Source of the DNA: Bugula neritina
Taxonomy: Eukaryota > Bryozoa > Gymnolaemata > Cheilostomatida > Bugulidae
Reading direction: 5' to 3'
NCBI GenBank assembly: GCA_964035545.1
Contig: OZ037765.1
Location: 9,078,698 to 9,142,697 of the forward strand
DNA length: 64,000 nucleotides
Shown here: positions 50,928 to 63,859 of the stretch, piece by piece
Layout: each line of letters opens with the position of its first letter
Numbering within the stretch: the stretch's first letter is position 1
Position numbers and translations under genes: made by a program
The notes under the pieces: generated by a model
What the model saw: the letters and a program-made list of their open reading frames with translations, nothing else
What the model was told of the DNA's origin: nothing
The model's database searches: none

Positions 50928-51980
50928 ACTTGGTTGTATTTTTGATATTGGAAACTTTGAAACTACAAATAGAAATTTTGAAAATTATGTGTTAATAACA
51001 CTTGAAGCTTATAATTATTATTATCTTTCATCAAATTTTCAAGCTTGAATAATTTATGTATTATAGCTGATAGTTGTGATAGATTGATATTAGTATAAGT
51101 ATAAATATTACAGGTCCAACTAGTATGTAATACTATCACTGTATCAGTAATACCACTTACTATTACTGTATTACTATTATTATTATTATAACTCTACTTG
51201 AGTAAAAATAATTCATATCAAGATCAATAATCAATTAAAATGCTTGTACTTGCAGTTATTATTTTTATTTACATTTTTTTGTACTTCAACTTCAAGTCCA
51301 AGTTGAAGTTGATTATTATGATTATCATTATGATGAGCATTTTATGCAACAAAATATTTATAAAATTGAATGTGACACAAAAAACTACACTCACAGTCTC
51401 TCACTGTATTAGTATATCCACATTAATCTATAAGACCCAACCACTAAATAATTCGCGCACTCATGATCAATTGAGCGACTAATCATCGTTCGTCTGCTTC
51501 TCAGAGACGAGTCGCTTCTACACATAATATTAATTAGAAACATAAATTTTATATACAATACATTTTATATACAATAAATGTTTATAATATCTTCGCTCAC
51601 GTGATGACCTTGAGGAGCCAAAAGCAGACGAATGAAAATACAGGGTCAACAGAACGCGAGTACACAAGTTTGGATAGGGGTTATCCTACTTTATAAACGA
51701 AAAAGTAACATTGCACATATCATCGGACTACAAGATGGAGAGCAAAGCCGAAAAATACAAGTTATCTCGGACTATGCGTCATCGTGACCTCCACATGTAT
51801 CAGTATTGCCTTTAAGTTTAACCATTTTTCACACAATTTGAATTATATTTGTAAGAATTTAAGTTATAATAGCTTTAGCATAAATAAATTTTTGTGAATG
51901 TAACTTGAAAGTCAAAGTAGCTGTAAGAAAACTCATTTGAAGAAATTGAAAGGTAGAAGTATTTAAAATTTCGCCTTACC

Positions 51981-52145
51981 GTAATACTAATACTAATACT
52001 AATAGTAATACTAATAGTAATACTAATAGTTATACTTATAGTAAATGTAATACTAATAGTAATAGTAATACTAATACTAATAGTAATACTAATAGTTATA
52101 CTTATAGTAATACTAATAGTAAAACTAAATGTAATAGTAATTCAA
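51981..52145. repeat. Degenerate triplet array, TAATAC/TAATAG type
   Basis: TAATACTAATAGTAATACTA-like units with TTATAC and TTATAG variants for about 165 bases, the same family as 35945-36560. Confidence 0.8.
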
Positions 52146-52494
52146 ATTGTAAATCAAAATGCTACAGGTCCTACGGCTACAGCCTAAATTATCAGTAGGA
52201 TTATCATTATTAATAATAATATTAATATTTATATTATTAAAAATAAATTTGAAATAAAACTAGTAAAATCACAATCATTATCAAAATGAAAATGCTAAAA
52301 GTAAGCTAAAAGCCTAAACTAAAGATCTTAAAGTAAGACTGTAAGTGTAACTGGGCCATTTTACTTAATTTAGTACACACTGGAAATCTCCATTTTTTAG
52401 CTGTTTTTTACAATATAGCTGCTAATGAACAAGGGTTTTTGCTCAAAACTAGTTAAATGACCCAACTTAAAATTAAACTAAAACTTTACTGATG

Positions 52495-52640
52495 CTATAA
52501 CTTGGACTTATACTTATAGTTTAAGTTATAGTATACTTATAGTTATAGTTATACGTATACATAATACTTATAGTATAACTATAAGTATAACTGTATAAAT
52601 ACAAGGATAATTATATTTATAAGTGTAACTACAAGTACAA
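52495..52640. repeat. Degenerate array, TTATAC/TTATAG type
   Basis: ACTTATAGT, TTATAGTATAC and ATAACTATAAGTATAAC motifs alternate. The array is close to self-complementary and could fold into hairpins. Confidence 0.65.
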
Positions 52641-53036
52641 GTGAGTCAAAAGTAAAGAAATGCTAAAATACGAATGTTATTAATTTTAAAATGTAAAAGA
52701 CAGGATTACTCACAAAGTGAAAATGAAAGTGAAAGTTAAATAAAAACTAAAATTAGTCATAGTTTTGGTAAATTACTCATAGTGATAGTCATTTGATTTA
52801 CATTTAGATTGAGTGATTTAATCACTAATGAATCATGTACTGATTATTCAAATGTCAATGTCATTACGCATTACATTTACTGTAATACTAATAGTAATAC
52901 TACTACTATACGCTTAAGTAATCAGTGATTACTTATACATATAGTAAATTAATTAACTTGTATTTATTATTGTACTTAGTGTTATTAATTATTATTTGTT
53001 ACTATTAGGTATTGCTTAAAGTAAAAGGAAATCAAA

Positions 53037-56000
53037 ATGCCTCAATCAAATGCCAATGGACATGGTAAAACAACATGTCTATCAGTATTACTATTAGTGT
53101 CAGCAATTACTGATAAGCATAATACTATATATAATCATAATGATATTAAATGAATATAATATTATGATATAATTATTTGTGATTTATATTGGACATATTC
53201 TTGGTAATGCTTATCCTAAAGGCGGCTACAGCTGATACTGAGTCTGATACTAACTATAAAGCTTTATCATGCTCACTTCGCCTAAATTTTTGTCTGTTGT
53301 AACCTTTCATACAACTTTGAGAGGTTGGTGCATAAGCATATTTTTCTTTGGATGTGAGGTTAGCTCCAGCTCCTATTGTCTTCTTTAGTATTTAAATATC
53401 CTGTAGGTTATTTTGGTAAAATTTATTTTAAGACAAAGTAAGTCTCTAGATTGTGGTGCTCTATAGTCTTAGTTTGTGGGTTAAAAGTTCACTATTGTTT
53501 TACCCCAAGGCATTTTTCCGGAAATACTCTCTCATTTTCTCTTATCTATCATCAACATGATTGCTTTGCTGATTTCAAACAATAGAGATGTTGGCTTGTA
53601 TATCACAAAAAGCATGTGCTAACTCAAATGTTATCAAGGAAATTCACATTTTGTTTTAACACAAATTGTTGAATTTTACCATAGTTTTAATAGCAGAAAT
53701 TACGACCGGAATATTTCTCTTTACTACATTAATCTTTGGGGTTTGAAAAAGCTATAAGGATGATTACATTGTTGGGAGAATTTTTTCAACATTATGCACC
53801 AACTTTAAATTAATAATATGATTTTTTTTATTAGATATGGCTGCTGTTGTTCCTGAGATTCTTTTTGCTCAGAATTTGGCATCTAATGATAAAGTTCGTA
53901 GAGACCGCGCTTTGCGCAAGCTGAAAAAATATCTATACAATCACTCAAGTCTACCAAACGGTTTGTGTTATTCTGTTTATTAATTGAAGTTAATAAATTA
54001 AAACTTATTAAAGAAGTGTATAGGCATGATGAGTTAGTTGGTTCCTACAAAAATTAAAATACAATCCCTGCACTAAATGAAATCTTTCAGCACTTGATAT
54101 TATAAAGTTAAAGTTTACCTAATCTATATACTCTTAATATAGAATTATGTGCAGTAGAGAAAGTTCTTTTAAAGCAGGAAAGTTTAAATGTTGAAATAGC
54201 TAACTTTCAAAACAATTTTGTCTTGCCTTTTAAATTGATATGTGAAAAAAATGATGTGTATGTAGGTGACAAATTGAACAAAAATCCTAAAGAGATGTTT
54301 ATCATTTTAGTTTCAAAACACTTTATGCTATTAGTTTGAGTGCTGTCATATTGATAACATACATAATGAACAATCATTATGCAATTATATTACAAATTAA
54401 GTTTAGAAATAAATAACCAATGCCTGTTTGTAAATTCTATTGATAGTTACCACCAAGTGTTGGTTAGTAAATTACAATGTTTTTGTAATCTGCCACTACT
54501 ACTAGTACAGCTAATATTAGTACTATAGCATCTACTACTTTACCACTCAACATGTTGTGCTTTACATCATCTTGTAGGGGGCTTCAATGAAACCGAACTC
54601 TTGAAAATTTGGAAAGGCCTTCATTACTGCATGTGGATGCAAGATATGCCGTTGATTCAAGAAGAGCTATCTGATAATATTTGTGGCTTAATTCATTCAT
54701 TCAACAATCCCAAAACCGCTCTTCTTTTTATCAAAACCTTTTACATCACCGAATGCCGTGAATGGACATCAATTGACAAATGGAGAATGGATAAATTTCT
54801 TATGGTAATGTGAAAATATTCAGTGCTGCTATTTTGCTACCAACAATTTATTTATTAAGATTTTTCAAGCTCTCTCGCTGTAGTATCACCATACGTTGAG
54901 TTTGTTAATTTGCCATGATAAACTAACTTGTCAAGATTTCGGTAGTTATTAGAGCTTAACTGAAGCTATCATTTTCTAACTTTGCATCTTGTTTTTGTTT
55001 GCTAGTTGAATTGCAGAGATAAAGTTATGGAAGGCCTGATATAAATTAATATTAATAAGAAATGATTGTGGATGATATTTCAAGCACTTTGTTTTCATTA
55101 TCTTTTTCTCCCTTATAGATGTTTCGAAATATGCTCACTCAATCTTTAGAGTTTCTCAAACAAAAGAATTGGAATGAGAAACTAGTGAGAGGATTTCTCG
55201 GCTTCATATCTGAATATATCTTGCTTGGTATGTCCAACAAATACTTTTGAAAATTTTATTGTTATTATTACACAATTAATTTGCCTTGCGGTTTTTGAAG
55301 AATTTATCTCTGAGCTATTTCACAGTCCATTTTTTGTTGACTAAATTTTGATAACCTAATTCGCAGGATTGCCTAAAGTAAACAACTTGAAGTTATTTTT
55401 GCTTATATGCTGATAGCCAAGTAAAATGTTATATTATGTCCTTTCACCATTTTAGTTCACTTTGTATTTCTTACAGATCATGAACATAAAACTTCTCCTG
55501 ATGGTATTAGGTTCCACTTAGCTGATACATATTTACCTGAGTTGGAGAAGGTATCATTAGGTCAATTAGGTCCCAAGCAAACGGTCACATTCCTTCACCC
55601 CTGGGTTGATATGCTTAGTGGCATCAAGTGGTATGTGTTTTAGTACAATGAAACTATTTACTTTTGTTTTATATTGTTGTTAATATGTTGGCAGTTTTGA
55701 TAACCTAAAACTCTGGCCTCTCTGTTTAGCAAACCTGTCAGCTCTGCCTCCTGAGCAGCCCAACTCGCATGTTTTTTGTTATTTTTAATTAGTAAGTGCT
55801 GCTGTAAGCTGGCACTCAGAGAATAAGTTCCATGTGTTGTTTGATTTTGTAGTAAAACTTTGCGAGCTTTTGTGATAAAGAATGTGTTTGGTGCAATTAT
55901 GCAAGCCTCTCCAGTTATCAGAGGAAAGCCTCGAGGCAAAGGAAGTAAAAAGTTGCGAGTAAGTATTTTGGGACTGGGGGGGGGGTAACTAAAAACATGA

Positions 56001-59000
56001 TATTCATTGGCCCTATTTATCATGAATAAATTGTCTTCTTAATTAAAACAACAAATCGTGAGCTCATTATATCTAAGTAGTAATTAGAGGAGCGATTGCA
56101 TTAATTGGCAGTTTCAATTTTCCTACTTTATTTTCAAATTCTTGTTTTGACAAAAAATCTTACCTTTATATTTCTCTCTAAAAGAGTATGTTGCTACCTG
56201 CAGAAGTGACCTTGTAAAGCTGAGAATCTGGTTTTCAGGTCAGCTACAGAATGCTAGCAGATAAACTTTTACAAGTTGGTTCACAAGAAAGCTGCCGATC
56301 TGTGAATAGACCAGCCATATACAATTTAGTTCAAAAGTGAGTGATTTTTACCATTTTGAAATTTATCTGATGCAAAGTCATGCATACAATAGATGAAGAT
56401 ATTTTTTAATTAAAATTTATATTTTTTGGTTTTTTTTGTCACATTGAACTGAGCTAATTTCTCTTCTACTAAAATTCCTGAAGGATTTTTACACATTGAG
56501 CGGCCTGTTATTGAAATTATAGCCTTTGCCTTCTAAGGAGTAATACTGTATTTTGTATTGTTTGGATGCATGAAGTGCATGTGAAAGCCTTTTTTACAAC
56601 TAGTTTTAGAGATATTGCAGACAACAAACTGCCCTTCACTCCTGAAGATCCAGCAGATGAAGGAGAGGAAGAAATGGAAGCTTCAGATGATGAGAATATT
56701 GATGATGCAGTGAAGAGACTAGCCGAGTTCCGCAGCATCTTCAAACAAAATAATGATGGTACTTAATCAATACTCTTAGAATATTTGGGTTTGTTGAGTA
56801 TAGTAGATTACAACTTTAAATGTCAAATACTACTTAGATCTAAAAATTTTCCTTATATCCATGCCATTTATACTTTGGTAATAGTTGTCATTTTACGCTA
56901 CAGAATGTAAAAAGGCTTCAAGAAAACGAAAGCAAGAAGATGGAGTTGAAGATGATGAAGCATATGGGTCTGAATCGAGTACTGATGAACAAAACGAAGA
57001 CGTTGTTGAGGTATTATAGCCATTGGCAACTATGACATGAATTTAATAGTAAACACATAATCATTGCTTAGTGGTGGCTTGTACTTTGGCAGTGTTTTAT
57101 GCAGGACTCAATTTCAGTTGTTTCTTTTTTGCAGTCAGTCGAGCCACCTATAGATTCACAACCACCGGCTATTAAGAAAAGAAAGCGCGATAGGCAAACT
57201 AAAAATCCCGAGAAGAAGACAATTGTGCATGCTCCTGTTGTCAAAGCGAAAGATTCCGAGAACTCTGTTTCAAAACGCTCTCTAAATGGTTCTTCTAAGG
57301 ATACTGGTTTAAAGGTAAGCCTTGCAATGCTGAAAGGTATACAGTATGCAAGGAAGTAGGCTTGCGTGTAGTAATTCATATACATGATTTTGTAGTTGTT
57401 TTTATGGATTTAGCAAAGTGTAGATCAAAACAATGTGTATGAATTTGTAGTAACAATTTTAAAATCATCACCTGAAATAAGGACCAGTGACAGACATATA
57501 CTTGCTTTTGCTATCTTGGGAATCTACACTTATTTGATAACAATTCTATTTTACTATATTCATAAAATATTATGTCCTAATAATTAATAAAATATGCTTA
57601 TAAGGGAAATTGAAGCTTCATATGAGTGCATTTTCCATCTTTAGTGATCGTTTCTCTAGTAAAGTGTCTCATACACAATTCAACAGGCTCTAGAAATGGG
57701 TAGTCTTAGGCCGAAAGCTTTTTCCTTCATTTTTTCAGAACTCACTCAGGCATTCTAAGTATACTTATATTATAATAGTCAGTATTACTACGTCTTTATT
57801 TCAACTTAAATTCAATATATGCTGAAAGTCGATCAAACTACCTACAGTTTATATAAAACTGTCTTGTCCATGCTACATGTTTTTATTGTTGGAAATTTAT
57901 GTGACTGTTTTTAACTCTTGAGTCTTTGATATCAGGAGTCAGCAACTGAAGAATGCAACATTCAGAAGGTCCAACAAGTACAAGACAGAGAGGATCCAAT
58001 TTTAACATCGGTAATATTTTGCTATAAATGCATACATGACTCTTATTGATTCTAATAACCAAATTAAGGATGAGTTATGAATAACTTGCTTTAGCTTCAA
58101 CTATTTTATTTCTTTTCTGTAAGAACAATATTTTTCAAGTATGCATTCAGTTAAGCTCCGTTTTGACTAAAAAAAGTCACCACTTTAAAAACTGAAAAAT
58201 TACCTGTTGAGCTTTGAAATATGTGTGCATGTGGGCATCCAATAGATCAATTGTTACATGATGTCTACACATGTAGGCAGTGGGACAAAAGCTTTTTATG
58301 GTAATATCTGTGATTCAAGACATTGATGTTAAAGTTAGCGCTGACTGTGGAGATTGCAAAATAAAAATATTGATTTTGTTAGACTAAAAACGTCTGAAGA
58401 AAATAAAACAAAAACAGCTCAAAAACTATCCAATTAGTTGACCTTGATCAGATGGTACAACGTTACTTCTCTACAGGATAAATAATTCCACCATGATGCA
58501 TGGCAGTTCATTAAGTAACTTGTAATATCTAATGTTTCAATATAAAGAATTCATTCAGAAAGTAAGTGAATAAGCATTTTCTGCAAAAACTGTTGTAAAT
58601 TTCGTTAGTGCCAGTAAGAAGCCTGATTAGCCAGTTGCTACATGTTTGCATTCAGGGACCATTGCTTACTCCCAAATACATTTTAGAAGCCTGTAGAGCC
58701 AATAACTAAGAAAAGAATAAAACAAAAACAGAACGTAGCTGATAAAATGAGCAAAAAAATTGCTGTATTTGTTCCTGATGCTGGTGCCAAGGCCAAATGC
58801 TTCAAAAAAGCTTCTTCTAAATGCTCTTCTGCTGCTCAACTCAGCAAAGCCAGTTCTCAGGTATGTCGTTAATACTGCATAGTCGTTGTAGATTTTGCTA
58901 TAATAGTTGCGAGAAGTAATTTATTCTTCATCCTCCATATAAATAGCTTTAGAAACAGAAGTAGCTCTTCCAACAGTGGATCAATAATTAGAAATATTCA

Positions 59001-60045
59001 GTCCTTTTAAATATAGTAATCTCCTCCAACTTTCTGTCAACTTCATAAAATGCACACACTTGCCTAAAGTTTCTAGTGACCCTTTTGAGTGAATATTCAA
59101 GTGTGAGGCTGTTGAAAATAATTTTTCACTTTGCTTAATAATACTAATTTTTTCATATTCATCTAAAGTATTATATCTCTGGTTGCAGGCTTCAATAACT
59201 GAGAAAACGAAGCCGTTGCAAACCCCACTGAGCGAGAAAAAGAAGCAGTTGCAAACCTCACTGAGTGAGAAAAAGAAGCAGTTGCAGGCTCCACTGAGCG
59301 AGAAGAAGAAGCAGTTGCAGGCTCGACTGAGCGAGAAGAAGAAGCAGTTGCAGGCTCCACTGAGCGAGAAAAAGAAGCAGTTGCAGACTCCAGTAAATGA
59401 GAAAAAGAAGCTGTTTCAGACCCCACTGAGTGAGAAAAAGAAGCGATTGAGTTTTGGCAAAAATAGCTCCGTCAGTGAGTAATTGTACAATTATTTTATC
59501 CTATGTGCCTTAGAAATAAATTTCAGTGAAACATTTTGCTATTCATAGTTTTGCAAAGTTTCATTTATTTTTTGTTCAGTAATATTCAGTTTGCAGTAAA
59601 GTTCTTATAATTACTCTTTGTGTTTTGTATATTTTTTAGTTGTAAATCCTCAACATAGTAAACAAACTAATTTTGTGATAGTCAAAATACAATTTGATTA
59701 AAAATAGCTTTATAATATTTTATTATTTGCTGTGGTTACTTCTCAAGCTGTTAAACTGATTAATTTTTGGCATTTTCGCTATCAAACTACATGAAGAAAG
59801 TTAGCTTATTATGTCACAAATTTAGACAACTTATGTCACAAGTTTTTATTCTTATAGAAACATCTGCCGTAAAACTGAGAGGAAGTGCTTCTCATGACCC
59901 CACTAAAACCCCCGAACAAGGAATTTTGAGGGTTAACCCAATCAAGCCTGGCACTGTCATTCAAGTCAGCAAACAAGCCACACTGAAAAACACACTATCA
60001 AACAGCAAAAATGCAATGGGCATTTTAAACCTGGACCTCTTCTAG
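53037..60045 (+). CDS. RRP1: RRP1 / NNP-1 ribosomal RNA processing protein
   Basis: Nucleolar Nop52-family protein needed for processing of 27S-type pre-rRNA and 60S subunit assembly. Main exons: 53837-53960, 54578-54804, 55119-55227, 55477-55630, 55853-55958, 56239-56336, 56604-56758, 56904-57010, 57135-57314, 57936-58010, 58687-58860, 59189-59474 and 59858-60045. All phases agree; 660 residues from the ATG at 53837. The Nop52 domain (first ~260 residues) includes EILFAQNLAS, ELLKIWKGLHYCMWMQD, LLFIKTF, REWTSIDKWRMDKF and SPDGIRFHLADTYL, matching human RRP1/RRP1B closely. The rest is acidic/basic low complexity. An 11-residue repeat array leads into KRLSFGKN, at the place of the PP1-docking KVTF of RRP1B. 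The end carries GILRVNPIKPGT. An acceptor at 53834 shows an upstream exon. 53037-53064 (MPQSNANGH, phase 1) joins in frame and would give 670 residues; that start is inferred. Confidence 0.93.
59213..59443 (+). repeat. Coding 33-bp minisatellite in RRP1
   Basis: Seven tandem 33-base copies encode QLQ[A/T]PLSEKKK-type units with few substitutions (S/P/R at position 5, one VN for LS, PLQ and LFQ variants at the start). A partial preceding unit (SITEKTK) and the following RLSFGKN are diverged relatives. The reverse strand is also open, as expected for a 3n-length repeat. Confidence 0.9.
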
Positions 60046-60056
60046 ATATCATGAAC

Positions 60057-60062
60057 TTTATT
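60057..60062 (-). terminator. Candidate poly(A) signal of the 60274-61415 gene
   Basis: AATAAA on the minus strand about 215 bases past the stop at 60274. It lies only 12 bases from the RRP1 stop on the other strand, so the 3' UTRs would overlap. Confidence 0.3.
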
Positions 60063-60140
60063 AGTTGTTAGCACAGAAACTGTTTATATATATGCATACT
60101 ACAATTGTTCTGACCTCAGAAAATGATACACAAACTTCTA

Positions 60141-60146
60141 AATAAA
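60141..60146 (+). terminator. Candidate poly(A) signal of RRP1
   Basis: AATAAA 96 bases after the RRP1 stop codon, the first canonical hexamer downstream. Use is inferred. Confidence 0.45.
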
Positions 60147-60273
60147 TTATCAATATCATAAGATAATTAACACATTAGTTTTACTAAAATTTTTGCATGT
60201 GTTTTACAAAAATACAAACTTGAAATCAATAACTATTCATTATCATTGTACAAAATAGTAGGCAGTCCTGGGG

Positions 60274-61415
60274 TTAGGTTTCTTTTCTCATAGAGGAAAC
60301 ACGCCTTAAATTATAGGACTTTCTCAGTAGTTTCTCTTTCAAAGTCAAACCTTGTTGGTCAACAGGCGTTTCTGGTACTAAAATATCACAGTTGAATTTA
60401 GATGGGCTGAAGTTTTCCTCAGCATCTGCTAAAGTCTGGTTGACATTTGGTTGGCCAATTTTATTTCTTGACATTCCTGTTTTGGAACCATTGGTGTTTT
60501 TGTTTTTCTTCGTGTCTCTAGCTACGACACGCTTTGTTGCCTTATTGCATTGAGGGGAAACCTAAAACAGAACACAATGCAATAATTAGGTTATCCATTT
60601 TAGCAACCAGAAATTTTAATACAATATGCTGTAACATTCTTGACACAATAATCAACTAATTGTATTTTTATGATTTAGTGTCTTTTTGTAAGGAAAAAAC
60701 CTGAATAGAGGAAAAGGAAGAATATGATAAAGTTTGAATGCAAAGCACAAGCAATACGATATAGCTGTTGTAATATCACACTAGTTTATATAAAAAATGT
60801 CGCCTTGGATGGTTACAATTTAGTATACTGGCAAACGGCACCATGCATATGCGAGACATGAAGTCAAAAAAGGGCAGTGAGTTACAGCAAAGCATCTTGG
60901 CTTTGAGATAAACTATAACAAATTTTGACTTGTAAAACAAAAGTACTTTTAGTTTCATTAACTAACTATTGAAAACCTAATAAAACAGGACAATCTCAGT
61001 TACAGATAAAAATAACTTTAATAAGCAGATTTTTAATTTAATTACGATTCTGTTTTTATACTTGTAATCTTACATTTCTCGTACATTAACCCCATTAACA
61101 TTTTCATGGCCAATTTACACAAATACTCTGAAAATGACTTGCAGATGTGTTTACCTTAATAAACTATAACTGAATGTACAAAATTTGATTCTACATAGCA
61201 GATATGGTGTACATACTACATACCCAATATAAACCATGATCTTCTGGTTTTACTAGCCTTAGCTTAGGGTAGTAATGATTACAAAGAACTGGAGAGAGTG
61301 GAGGAATAGGGTCGTCATTAACAGCTCTTATAAATGGTAGCTTCACACTGGCACACCGCTTGCCATTCTTGGACTTGCCATGCTTGGACCTAGCTAGTTT
61401 ATTAACCGATGGCAT
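60274..61415 (-). CDS. Small basic protein of unknown family
   Basis: Not recognised. Two exons on the minus strand, 61415-61224 and 60561-60274, join in phase 0 (GLYW|VSPQC) with good splice sites (TGG|GTATGT; TGTTTTAG) and give 159 residues from the ATG at 61415. The N-terminus is Lys/Arg-rich (KLARSKHGKSKNGKR), followed by a Pro-rich core and HYYPKLRLVKPEDHGLYW. A second basic stretch KRVVARDTKKNKN follows. The C-terminal part contains LVPETPVDQQ and KEKLLRKSYNLRRVSSMRK, with a PKA-type RRVSS site. There is no signal peptide or membrane segment. The composition suggests a nuclear or chromatin-associated protein, but that is inference only. An in-frame stop lies a short way upstream of the ATG, though a further upstream exon cannot be excluded. 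Tail-to-tail with RRP1, 228 bases apart. Confidence 0.6.
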
Positions 61416-62449
61416 GGCTTGTAACTCATCAATTTTTTCTCATAACATTTTTACTAAAACAGCATTGAATACAAACATGAATAAGTTATTAGAGCTGTTA
61501 AACAACCAGTTATACTTGTTCAGAGTATTAACCCTTATAAAAACTTGGGCCACAGGCCTTCAAACACACGCATTTCAGTATAGGGTAGAAAAACCTTTCA
61601 TAAAACTAAAAGCACTATAATATTTGTATTTTTTGCCATTATACAGTATCAATGGCACAGTTGCATTCAAATAAAACTGCAACCCACACAAGCTAAAATC
61701 CATTTTCGATCAATTAAAGTTAATAAAATGGCTGTGGACAACCTTGGATAAATGAACAGGTCTTACCATGATTACAATGCTTAATGAAAAAATGAGAGCC
61801 CACCTCAAGTGTAACAATGCTAAAACTGCCAGGAAATTGTTGCACATTAGCCAGTTTAGCTTGTAAAATAAACAGAAACACCAAAATTAAATAGATAAAA
61901 CAATATCATGATGATCATTCAACAATATAACCAACATTGATCACCTTAAACTATTTTTCAAATTTGAAGTTAACCCTTACACTTCGCTTTACAGCTAAAA
62001 TAACTCTTCTCCTACATTCTGAAATAACGGGTCAAAAGATTAGAAAATTTCAACCTACATTTTTTACTGTTACACATTTAATCTGTATTGCTTTAAGTTT
62101 ATGATCATGATTACTGATTAGGATAGTTATTAGAATTTAAATCATCAATCGTCCATAGTACTGAGTCTAACTCTTACAGTAAATGACTGAATCCCTTTGA
62201 TTCCGAGTATTATAGTTATTGACTCATGTCCTTGAACTTTCTTGATTTGAATCTATGTGCAAAAGCTATGAATACCAATTTAATTAATTTTACCATAACG
62301 ATAATCATAATGATAATGGTAGTTTCATCATAATTTTTATATTAAATTTAATTAAACTAATATATATATAGCTGTAAAATAAATATATTACTATTTTAGA
62401 ATTAAAATAAAAATTGAGACAAATTGAAATATTACTTAAACTTAAAGTT

Positions 62450-62660
62450 AGTGAGTGTCACCCCCAGCTCGGGGCTGCTTATAGTTATAGTGACACTGGT
62501 AGTCTATGACTATAAATGCTAATGACTTCTATCTTGACTTTCTAGGACTAGTAATACTAACAGTAACTGACATTCTCATAGTGGTACTGATAGTCATAGT
62601 GACACTGAGAGTGAGCCTGACAGTGACAGTCTAACAGTAACTCTAAGTCGAAGTCTTACA
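62450..62660. repeat. Degenerate array, AGTGACACTG / TAGTCATAG type
   Basis: GTGACACTGGTAGTC, CATAGTGGTACTGATAGTC and GACACTGAGAGTGAGCCTGA motifs recur. It is a GC-richer version of the triplet arrays. Confidence 0.5.
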
Positions 62661-63004
62661 CTTTTACTTACAGTTACTGAGTTAGATAGCCATTGGCTAG
62701 ATTTGCGTCTCTTTGACTCAACTCTAGTAATTCCTAAGACCACAATGAATAAATAAAAAGTATAATAAGAATAACAATTAATATAACATAATATTTTTAC
62801 AATTTTTTTTCAACCCACTCAGACTCTCGCTGTCATGAACTAAAATAATTGCATTCGCGTACTGGTGCTCGCAAATAGCAACGAGATCACTGAATTCTAT
62901 GTTCATTTTGAGAGAAGTAAGAAGCGTCTGCCGCAGTGCGGCGGTCTGTGCTTGGTTTTGAAGCTAACGCATTGAAAGTATTGCTTTTCAGCTGAATGAC
63001 CCTA

Positions 63005-63145
63005 TAAGCAGCTTCGAGTTGAGAGTGACTAAGTCCAATAATTTCTATTTTCCGTGTATAAAGTTGGGGGTTCTAATAAACACCAACCCTAAACGTGAGA
63101 ACTTTTAATTACCGCACTCGATCACTCCTAACTTGAAGCTGCTTA
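63005..63145. mobile_element. 141-bp MITE-like inverted-repeat element
   Basis: The left arm starts TAAGCAGCTTCGAGTT and the right arm is its complement (AACTTGAAGCTGCTTA), extending with mismatches to about 26 bases. TA flanks both sides. The whole unit could fold into one hairpin. A related single arm lies at 9711-9740, showing it is a dispersed repeat. Confidence 0.65.
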
Positions 63146-63859
63146 TAAAAGTTCCAAGAATATGTTTGAACGTTCGCAACTGAAATTACCCTCAAAGATA
63201 TATAATTTATAATTATTCATTATAACACCAACTGCCAATGAGTTATCCAGTTACACTTACAGTGCGCAGAGTTTAAATTTTAAGTCTTTTAATTTTTACA
63301 TATTATTTATTGTTGAATATAGTGTTATTCAGTTATACCTTCAGAGTTCAGACTTAGGCTAACAGTAACATTTACGTTAAAACGTATTCATATTGATTTC
63401 AGTTTCAAATTTATATTCATATTAACATTCACATTGATAATCAATCTCATAATTATATTGGTATTGTGATGGTCTGATACTTATACTGATAGTGATAGTA
63501 TTTTAAATGTCAGACTGAGGCTGCATAGCGTGATTATCATAAAGATAATGCTAATCATTATACCTGTCGAAATACCTGTCGAATTCTTCTTCACACTGGA
63601 CAACCCAAATGGGTCAAAGGGGTGTGCCACATTCTTAACCAAAATTTACATTTTTAGGTCAGTAATCAGTAAGTGTGCTTAAAACTAGTTTGCAGTGGAG
63701 TCAGAACAGGTAAGGTTAACCTGTCTGTGGTAAGTATGCTGTATTACATTGTGTTGCTGTCTGTTATTGAGGATTTAATCTTCATGTCTCTGATGGTTCT
63801 TGGTAGAAAACTATTATTATTATCATTATTATTAATCATTAGAATTCTGATAGTGGTAA

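Larger units (their letters stand above)
50928..53036. other. Intergenic region between divergent RNF212-like and RRP1 genes
   Basis: About 2.1 kb with no supported exon beyond possible untranslated ones. It is dominated by triplet arrays at 51981-52145 and 52495-52640, with shorter ones near 51090-51190 and 52870-52950. It must contain both promoters. Confidence 0.5.

Noticed and set aside
59163-59426. Ser/Thr-rich repeat protein on the minus strand opposite RRP1
   Set aside because: A 33-base repeat stays open on both strands. The plus strand has matching splice sites and RRP1 context, so the minus frame is a shadow.
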